Shown here: piece by piece, positions 56,578-64,000 of the stretch
Layout of the letters: each line of letters begins with the position of its first letter
How positions within the stretch are numbered: position 1 is the first letter of the stretch
Assembly (NCBI GenBank): GCA_016785225.1
Contig: JAFBJZ010000656.1
Span: 124,001 to 188,000, forward strand
Source: Psettodes erumei
Lineage: Eukaryota > Chordata > Actinopteri > Pleuronectiformes > Psettodidae
Direction of reading: 5' to 3'
DNA length: 64,000 nt
The notes under the pieces: generated by a model
Seen by the model: the letters and a program-made list of their open reading frames with translations, nothing else
Told to the model about the DNA's origin: nothing
The model's database searches: none
Program-made: the position numbers and the translations under genes

Positions 56578-57395
56578 ATCATAGGTCATACAGCATGCTA
56601 TACAGCCCTTGAACTGCACCCTGCTCCCTGCAAAGGAAGGATATGTGGATGGAGAGGAGGAGGAAAACAGGTGGGTTTAAATGGCATTCTGGCTTCAATG
56701 AGCCTCCTTTGAGCCCTTTGCTCCCGTTATACAGCAGCTTTTATGTGACTCTTCAGAAGCCAAGTCGCTACATGGAAGTCACTTTAGATACACAGGAAGG
56801 TGGCAAACTGACAGACAGACAGTTATTGACAGGAAGGCACACAAGCAGACATGTTCCTGTGCAACTTAACTGTCCTCACTGCATTTTCAAAGTTTTAATC
56901 CAAGCTTTAAGTTCTAGCGACGCAATTTTTCCCATATTAAAGGTTTTTACTGTGGTAGAATTTGAGTTCTGTGTTCGTGTTAGTAAAAGAGCCATCATCC
57001 GACTATAACACCGCTTGTGTTAAGGATTGTTTCCCCCTGTCTCTTATCTGTGGGGCTTTGGATGGGGTAGCTGGTAGATGGATGGATGCCATATAAAATA
57101 GATTCCCATTCAGCAGCTCTGTATAAAGGCCTTTTATTGGGAACTCTCTTCGTTAGCCCTCTCACCTCCTGTATTCGCCACTTCACTCCCGGAGAGAGAG
57201 TGGGAAGCAGTTGAAAGATACACATGACGAGAGAGGAGTAGAGAAGTAAAAGGGTAGACCAGGGAAAAAAAACAACTAAAAAACAAGCCTTCGGGGCTTC
57301 TTTTGGACAAAAGACAGAGAGCAAGGGAGGGAGATTGAATGCTTGGAGAGAGGGGAGAGTGCAAGAGAAAGGGAGTGAGGGTTTACAGAGCTAGA
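56578..57395. other. noncoding, nothing recognised
   Basis: No repeat family or gene. GA-rich text at about 57310-57375. Confidence 0.5.
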
Positions 57396-57910
57396 GCGGG
57401 CAGCGGCTGCCAGGCGCTGAGGAATTCATGGTCGATTTGTCCTTGTTCGTGGCCAGTTTGCAATAAAAAGGAGCTGAAGGGGAGAAGGGGCTGGACCGGG
57501 CTGGGGGCAAGCAACAGATTGCAGATGCCTCTATTGGAGAGGGCTCCTTGTGAAAAAGTAGGTCCCCCTCTCTGAGTCCCGAGCCACCCTTTAGAGAAAA
57601 GAGCCCTTCTCTACTGTAAAGGAGCGCTCGGGACATTGTGGGGCTTGTCAATGGCTCTCGGCTGGGGCACCGGGAGAATACAAGGAGGCCCAGTGTTCAG
57701 CGCCGCAGCTCCTTCTATAGAGGCCAGAACCGTAATGGGGGCCCCGGGGGCTCTACAGGGAGTTTAGAGGGCCCAGTTTCAATGGAGACCCAAGTCTTTT
57801 TAACTGGCACATTGTGCGACTCTCTCTCCCTCTGTCCGAGAGATGGGAGAGAGGGAAATTCCTACGCAGATCAAACAGAATGTCTTCATTTCCAAATGAA
57901 CGTGGGATGA
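57396..57910. promoter_or_regulatory. long G+C-rich candidate conserved block
   Basis: About 500 repeat-free bases, G+C-rich, with GCGGGCAGCGGCTGCCAGGCGCTG, TTGCAATAAAAAGG, GGGACATTGTGGGGC and TTGTCAATGG (SOX/PBX-like), TCAGCGCCGCAGC and GGGGGCCCCGGGGGC. Overlapping open frames on both strands have no domains. It could be a strong enhancer or a noncoding exon or promoter. Confidence 0.4.
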
Positions 57911-58059
57911 ACAAAATTGGGAGGGACACAGTTTGAGCCATTGAGGGGGTATTGTTAATGTATAGAGGCAGGGGGTTAGGTAGGTGTGTGTATGAGGGTA
58001 TGCACAACTGCATTTCTCTTGTGCGTGTGTTTCAGTATGTGTGTCAAGTGTTGTTACCG
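57911..58059. other. short spacer, TG-rich
   Basis: Nothing recognised. Confidence 0.4.
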
Positions 58060-58185
58060 CAGACAGTGAGCAGCAACCCCTCCATCTCAGGTGAGATTAG
58101 AGCCAATCACTGCCTGTTAAAGCACCTGTCAATCAGCACAGTGGACAACTGCACCCAGGGCAACCTCCAGCTGTTTTCCAGTGTG
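58060..58185. promoter_or_regulatory. candidate conserved block with PBX/PREP site
   Basis: GAGATTAGAGCCAATCACTGCC is followed by the exact PBX-PREP 10-mer on the minus strand (CTGTCAATCA at 58126-58135), which overlaps the E-box CACCTG. Repeat-free. It is inferred to be regulatory. Confidence 0.4.
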
Positions 58186-60765
58186 TGTGTATGTACCCTG
58201 TGCACTGATTCTGTGTGACTGTGTTAGGTAAGGTCAGTCATGAGTTGTTACAGCGTTTTTTCCCATGAAATCATTTTTTTAAAAGCATATTTAACCCACG
58301 TATGATATTTAAACAGAGTATAATCAATTACGGCATCGAGACAATCACAAACACAGAAAGCTGGTATTCCAGTCGTTCAGGACTCGGTTACCCGCAACTC
58401 TGAAAAGACAAACTTTACACAGTCACCATGACCGCTGCAAAAAGCTGCAGAAAATGTAGCCGATAAACAAAGTGCCGTCCAATGAAGCGGCTGTAGGATT
58501 TCCCCTAACCTCACCCAGTGGTCTGAACACACAGTGGGAGCTCAGACCTTTTTATATCTTTGTTTGTCTAACTCCTCTATCTCTCCCTTTGTCTGTCATG
58601 CTTTTGAAAATGCGGCATATGAAATGTTAAATGGATAGTACCATTTATTCCAATTCAGGTCTTCCGTTTGTAGTTTTGACCATCAGTTTTATATTGGATG
58701 TGATAACATAGTACACACAAGTAAAAACTGAGATCTGGGAACAGGGCGAAATCACTACAACAAAGTGTGATGTGGTGAGAAACAAGAGAAGCCTGATTAT
58801 ACACAAGTCAACAGCTCAGCCAAATCACTAAGACCAAAAGTGAGCGCATCCAAAAATATTAGAGTGGTTAACCAAACCACCAATCACAACCAAAGAAAAT
58901 ATGTCACACAAAAGTTTCACCAAGCATACTCCACATACACACACATCCATGCACACCCACCTCTTTCATACATGCTTGAAACAGAAGCTTTCTATTTATT
59001 TATTTTTGAAGTAACAGTAATACAGTTGACCATAGACCACATTTGATCTTCACAGCCACTATTACACCATTATGCTCTAGTTTGTGTGCATTGTCTGACC
59101 ACATCTGAAGGCAAAGTGTTTATGTGTGTTTCAAACGGGGTGAAAAGTGTGCCGGCAGAGCAATGGGTGAGGCGCGATCATTTAAACATGGGGACAGCAG
59201 CGTACACTTTTGGACAATCCCTCCTCAAAGGCATGCACAGTGTTGCGCTTGTTTATAGGCAGAAAAAAGTGACAGAAGTAGATAGTCTGTTTCAGAAAAT
59301 GTCAGAAATTGTTTTGGACCCAAATGTGGACTTCAGAGAGGTGTGGGGGGAGGGAGGTTTCACACACTGTAAGCCTAACCAGTTTGGTTGAAGCATGCTG
59401 ATGCCTACAGGCTCATTCACTCATATGGATGTCAATGGACAGCATGTATTACTGGTCAACGTTGCAACATCCTCAGTTTAAAAGTTATTGTGCGCTTGTT
59501 TAATGTACATTCCGTGACAAAGTGATGCAGGATAATTTTATATCTCCGTATGAAATCACTGAGTGGTCAGAACCTACAGGGGTTAGTCAACACCTTGAAA
59601 GTTTAATATAAGAGTGGACATAGACTTTGCTTTGACAACGTCACTACTCTGTCAACATGGTAGTCTCACAGTATAATTTACCTGCGGCTGTTCTCAATTC
59701 AAAGGGTGCCTACGCTCCCAAGCACCCACAGAATCAGTGCTTTTGCCTCGCTGGTCAACAAAGCTGTAAACACACAACTACACTACTAAATGTGGTAGGT
59801 TAGAGTAGAACTGGGGAGCCTGTCTGCAAACTGTGATGTGTGCCTACACTGGACACTTTGGGTTCTACTCTCTGTATTAATTTTCTTTCCCAGAACCTGG
59901 GGTTTCCTTATGATCTGTCTGACATTTTCATTGTCACGTAGATTTCAGCAATTACACTGGCAAATACAATGTTAGCATAACTGCTCGAAACAATGGTCAG
60001 TCTTAAAAATAGAAGATTTGAGTAGTGATACACTTGAATTATCCTTTAATGTTCTAAACATCAAACAAACAGTCTTGCAGTGGTAGTGAACTCATTGCAC
60101 TAAAATCATGTGGCACACACGTACTGTTGAAGCTATTGTGCAGTGTTGAACCTATTCTAAACTGAACTCAAACACATACTAAATCTGTAGTTAAGGTTCA
60201 TCATCCATGAACTCCTGAACAGGAACCAGGCCTTCCTGCTGAATTCCCTCATCTCGCCAGCTGTCCGTAACGTGTGTGATGTGTCATGGTGTTTGCTCTA
60301 TCTGTGCAAGCGACAAGAGATACAGGGAGATGAGAGAGCGTGACACCTCTGACTGCCAGGTTCCTCCAATTGTTTGGCAGGAAACCCGCGCCAACTGGAG
60401 ATAAAAGAAAACGAGAGGGAAACTACCGAAGAAAGAAAGGGAGCAAGGGAGGGTGGGGAGCGCAGAGAGATGCTCACTCACTCTGGGGAGAAAGTAGTGC
60501 AAAGGTGAGGGTCAAAGAAAAAAAGGGAGTCCAGGAACGACAACAAGGAAAACAACAGCATGGTGAGTCAGGCGTGTGGTTTGAAGGCTTCACTCAGCCG
60601 GCTCAGCATGTGCGTGCATGTGTGTGCGTGAGACATGACAATGACGCATTGTCTCATGATATCTGTTCACTGAAGGGAGTTCACACTCACATATGCCACA
60701 AAAACATTAATGTAAAATTGATAGTCACCCTACTGACAGGTATGGAATTATTTACATTGCCCATG
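58186..60765. other. noncoding, nothing recognised
   Basis: About 2.6 kb without a recognised repeat or motif cluster. Open frames at 59086-59391 and at 60340-60918 were inspected: neither has a recognisable domain, and the second runs into the TG tract. Confidence 0.5.
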
Positions 60766-60766
60766 T

Positions 60767-60793
60767 CTGTGTGTGTGTGTGTGTGTGTGTGTA
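60767..60793 (+). repeat. (TG)n microsatellite
   Basis: About 13 units. Confidence 0.95.
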
Positions 60794-60851
60794 TGCGTTC
60801 CTGTATCGCCACTAAATGTCCTCAAGAATACAGAAACTCAAGAAATCTCCT

Positions 60852-60881
60852 CTCTAACTCTAACTCTAACCCTAACCTTAC
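60852..60881 (+). repeat. telomere-like hexamer run
   Basis: CTCTAA three times, then CCCTAA, then a decayed unit. It resembles the vertebrate CCCTAA telomere strand with one substitution in most units. It is short and interstitial. Confidence 0.6.
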
Positions 60882-61355
60882 AATTAAAATTAGGGAAAAT
60901 GTTAACCACATAAAATAACATTTGGGTTGGGGTTGAAGGTGCAGTCAGTGAATGCAACTGGTGACATTTATAATTCCAAGATATGGTGTAGTGTTTGTTT
61001 TGAAATGAATCTTAGTGGGGGTTTTTAACCATTACGTCACATCTTCAGCCACACCAAACCAAGAAAAACCCTATGAGAGTTGAAACTGAGACTAATTCTG
61101 AACGTTTATCGCCTCCTCTTAAAAGGGATTCTTGTTTTGCATAAGTACTGATTCTACATATGTGCAGTATTGCAATAAGCACCCCCACACAACGGAATCT
61201 CCAATGTTATCTTTGTTAACAGTGACGTTTTGATTACCAAAGGTCTGTCTCCTGAAAACCTGCTGTGGGCATGCCTGACTCATCTTAACATCTGGTCCAA
61301 GTTGTATATATGCATGCTACAGAACTGCACACACCACAGATGTGCACACACTTGT
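60882..61355. other. noncoding, nothing recognised
   Basis: No feature supported. Confidence 0.5.
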
Positions 61356-61510
61356 TTCCACTGTCCACCCGTTCAGCGGGTCATGTTAACGTGTTTGATG
61401 CTAAGTGCTCTTGCACCATTCTCCCGTTGTCGTGGTTACCCCCCGTTGGGCAAACATTGTCATGGTGACAGTTTAAGGGGCCGAACCAGGATTGGCTCCC
61501 TGAAAATGCT
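61356..61510. promoter_or_regulatory. candidate conserved block with RFX-like words
   Basis: CCACCCGTTCAGCGGGTCATG (inverted ACCCG/CGGGT), TTGTCGTGGTTACC and ATTGTCATGGTGACAG (both near RFX X-box palindromes), and TTAAGGGGCCGAACC. Repeat-free until the T-run at about 61510-61522. Confidence 0.35.
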
Positions 61511-62270
61511 TTTTTTTTTTTTTGATCAAGTCTGAGTTTCATCCAGCCCTGTGTTCAGAACCATTTGGGTGGAGTCAGCACCAGCAGGATAATGAAGCTA
61601 TTGTCAATGAAGCTGCAAATCAGAGATAAATACTAACAGACAACCTGTGGTTATCTAAACTCTGTAGCACAGTGCGGTAAAGCCTCACTCATCTGGCTTC
61701 CTGGGCAGGGTTACACTGAGAGTACAAATAAATACTGGATGACTCATGCTTTATGTTTATATGCCTGTTTGTTATGTTGTTAGGGCTGGACCAGTATAAT
61801 TTCAATTGTTGAGATTTGGAGCTGATACTGATCTTCAATTAAAACTCGACTACTGTCATTGTCATCCACTTCAGACACGATGGATGTTGGATTTTTTTTA
61901 GTCTATGTAATTAAACTTAACAAATTTATCTTTTGGACTTCAAACAATACTGTACATTAATACAGATTTTTACTCATCATTAGAATTGTTGGCTTGGTTC
62001 CTGATTAAAGGCCCATGATGTTATAGTCCTCAACATTTCACTATTTACTCCTGTATGAGTAAAGTTTGCATAAAACTACATTTCCAATCTGTCAATACAC
62101 AATTTCCAATACAAGATTTCGTGGATGCAAACCAGGGCAACCGACCGGGCCACACAGGGTTTGCACACACATCAGCAAGGCTAATATCCTTAACAATAAG
62201 GCCACTCACACAGCTCCACAGCACACTCACCTCTCTCTTTCTAACCCAACACACTTGGGCACACAATGGA
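61511..62270. other. noncoding, T-run then AT-leaning
   Basis: A run of about 13 T opens the stretch. Nothing else recognised. Confidence 0.5.
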
Positions 62271-62271
62271 A

Positions 62272-62293
62272 CCCACACACACACACACACACA
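62272..62293 (+). repeat. (CA)n microsatellite
   Basis: About 11 units. Confidence 0.95.
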
Positions 62294-62360
62294 CTTGCTT
62301 GTCACAACAGTTCATTTCACAACAAATCTATCACCATTCTGTCACAGCAAACATACAGAA

Positions 62361-62383
62361 AATATATATACTGTATATATATT
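62361..62383. repeat. AT-rich perfect inverted repeat
   Basis: AATATATATA, CTG, TATATATATT: 10-bp arms around a 3-base centre. Cruciform-prone. Confidence 0.9.
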
Positions 62384-63224
62384 CTATACTGGATACTGGA
62401 CCAAGTACACTATTAAATTAGATTTTAGTGAGAATGCCATTAAATATTTTTTAAAGATTTCTCTATTGACCCCCCACCCCCCAAATCTGCTTTAAAGGGG
62501 TTTCAAGTTTCAATCAAGAGATGACTGAGACCTCTCATGTAGCTTAAATTACACGTCCCAGTAGGCAGTAAAGCCGACCTGAAACATGTATGTTTAACAC
62601 ATTGTTGGTTTTGATCTTTTCATGGGATTTGTTTGACGGGGAGAAAAGGATAGAATATTGACATTCTTACCCTTTAAGTGATTAATTTTACATGTGGCCT
62701 GACCAACACTTTCCACTTTTCCACTTCCACTTGCCAAAACCTTGGCCATGTCTAGATCACTGACAAAATCAACACAATAGCGAGTCACAAGACACTTCTG
62801 CACAAACTGAATTTGCCACTTATCTGAAATGAGTCACAGCAGAACAATGAAGAGTCTATCTGTGGCCTTGAGACAGGTTTCACACAACACTTGCAGTCAC
62901 CTGTTTCACCTCTGGCAGTCTTCTATTATCTATGTATCGCCTCGATTCTCAAACATGACAGGAGCAGATTGCTCTGTGTGGGCATGTAGGAGTGTGTATA
63001 CACTATCTGTGTGTGTGTGTTGGGGGAGTGTGTATAGTAGAGGGGGTGGGAGTGACAGGCTGACAGCTACCTGCAGGGAAGTGTCTCAGTATGTGGGTCG
63101 TGTCCATCAGCCTCTAATCCTCTGTGATGCCGACCTGTTTGAACAGCCAGCAGGTTCTCACCAACACAGTTACATAAGAGCTGAATGGAGGCCAAGCAAA
63201 GACAAAAACTGGGAGAGACAGACC
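62384..63224. other. noncoding, nothing recognised
   Basis: A C-run at about 62470-62483 and a short TG run at 63008-63020. No gene or repeat family recognised. Confidence 0.5.
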
Positions 63225-63290
63225 AGTTGAGGGAGAGAGATAGAGAGATAAATAAAGAGATAAAGAGAGAGAGAGAGAGAGAGAGAGAGA
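63225..63290 (+). repeat. (GA)n microsatellite with GATA units
   Basis: GAGA and GATA/AAGA units lead into about 12 pure GA units. Confidence 0.95.
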
Positions 63291-64000
63291 TTGGTTTGCA
63301 CTTGTCATAGTTGATTTACCTGAGGTCGACAATTAGACGGGAATTTCTTGGCACCTCCGAGTTTTTGTGAAACCAATGTGTGTGTAGAGAAAAAAAGGTG
63401 AGTGTGCATGGATGTGTGTTTGTGTGCCATAATGAGCAGGTGTTTGACTAAAAAAGTTTTGACTAAACAAAGTCGGGCAGCTGGAGATTCCCCCATGCTG
63501 CTCCAAGACTAACATTAGACACGTACCACAGGTTAATCGGATGCCACATCTCAGTAAGTGGATGGAAAATAACCAGTGCAACACCTACTGACTACACTTA
63601 ACTCTTTCTGTGCCACCTAAAGCTGTTGACTGCACCTGATTAGAGATTTTAATTGATGATGACAGTTATCTCCAGAATGTACCACTGCTAAAATTGAAAC
63701 CTTGTATCCAGCTCAAACAGCATTAAAAGTAATCTCTCTGTGTTGTTGCCTTCATCATAAATTGATGGACACTGTCAACCACGAAGGTTCAGACAGTGTT
63801 AGATTTCAAAAGTACAGCAGCATATTCACAAGGGTTAAACAATGTTCCTGCTCTACACGTTCTTCTAGGTTAGGTGATATAAGAGTGTTGTTACAGTGAA
63901 CTTGCTGAGTCATGTTCCCCAAGAAAGTGATTCATCTTTTCAGGAGGAGGTAAGATGAGGGGGGTGAATGTGATTTACTGTGAGACTTGCACTGTCATGT
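63291..64000. other. noncoding, nothing recognised
   Basis: AT-leaning sequence to the end of the window. No feature supported. Confidence 0.5.

Noticed and set aside
59086..59391. 101-codon open frame without low complexity
   Set aside because: The translation looks protein-like by eye, but I recognise no family, see no splice context and cannot support a gene.
60340..60918. 192-codon open frame on the plus strand
   Set aside because: Lys/Arg/Gly-rich start, then passage through a TG tract (VCVCVCV) and the telomere-like run. No domain and no conserved pattern.
62055..62495. 146-codon open frame on the plus strand
   Set aside because: Runs through a CA tract, and an overlapping frame of 116 codons is equally open. 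No domain.
1..64000. Bacterial or viral operon-like organisation
   Set aside because: No long open frames, no ribosome-binding-site pattern, dense microsatellites and vertebrate repeats. The window is eukaryotic noncoding DNA.

Overview
The window reads as vertebrate nuclear DNA, most likely from a percomorph (spiny-rayed) teleost fish. The evidence is the density of (CA/TG)n and (GA/TC)n microsatellites, several dispersed repeats that I recognise from memory as common in percomorph genomes, one decayed Tc1-like transposon, one decayed LINE, and long stretches without an open frame. I found no protein-coding gene, exon set, tRNA, rRNA, known microRNA or CRISPR array. The longest open frames (up to 192 codons) are low-complexity, run through CA tracts, or lack any recognisable domain. 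The sequence is therefore either a very large intron or an intergenic gene desert.

Layout. AT-leaning, featureless DNA alternates with compact blocks of about 100-500 bp. These blocks are richer in G+C, mostly free of simple repeats, and carry recognisable transcription-factor-like words. The clearest lie at about 1.3-1.7, 3.1, 5.85-6.1, 6.5-6.75, 12.2-13.0, 13.4, 14.5, 16.6-17.2, 20.5-21.1, 22.6-23.0, 27.9-28.3, 30.6-30.8, 32.7-33.0, 37.5-38.0, 42.5-42.9, 44.3-44.6, 49.6-50.1, 55.2-55.6, 57.4-57.9, 58.1 and 61.4-61.5 kb. I treat them as candidate conserved noncoding elements (enhancers or insulators). That is inference from composition and motifs, since no alignment could be run. Within them are a DR1 nuclear-receptor site flanked by GGGCCC, a triple GGGTCA array next to a CTCF-like core, a PBX/PREP site beside a POU-type palindrome, and a SOX-type inverted pair. 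The exact 10-mer TGATTGACAG occurs four times in the window.

Mobile DNA. A Tc1/mariner transposase relic with stops and frameshifts lies at about 24.0-25.1 kb. A LINE reverse-transcriptase C-terminal relic lies at about 47.5-48.1 kb. LINE-type 3' tails lie near 11.6, 51.7 and 52.2 kb. Three old copies of an AGTAC-rich teleost repeat lie near 23.8, 29.0 and 39.5 kb, two parts of another dispersed family near 7.2 and 11.0 kb, and an hAT-like terminus at 46.4 kb.

Other structure includes a telomere-like hexamer run (60.85 kb), a degenerate ATGTT/ATGTC satellite-like stretch (43.9-44.25 kb), G-quadruplex-capable runs, a Z-DNA-prone tract, several perfect palindromes and a 12-bp hairpin. I see no operon-like or multi-gene system here. 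The most interesting content is regulatory, and it needs alignment to other fish genomes to confirm.
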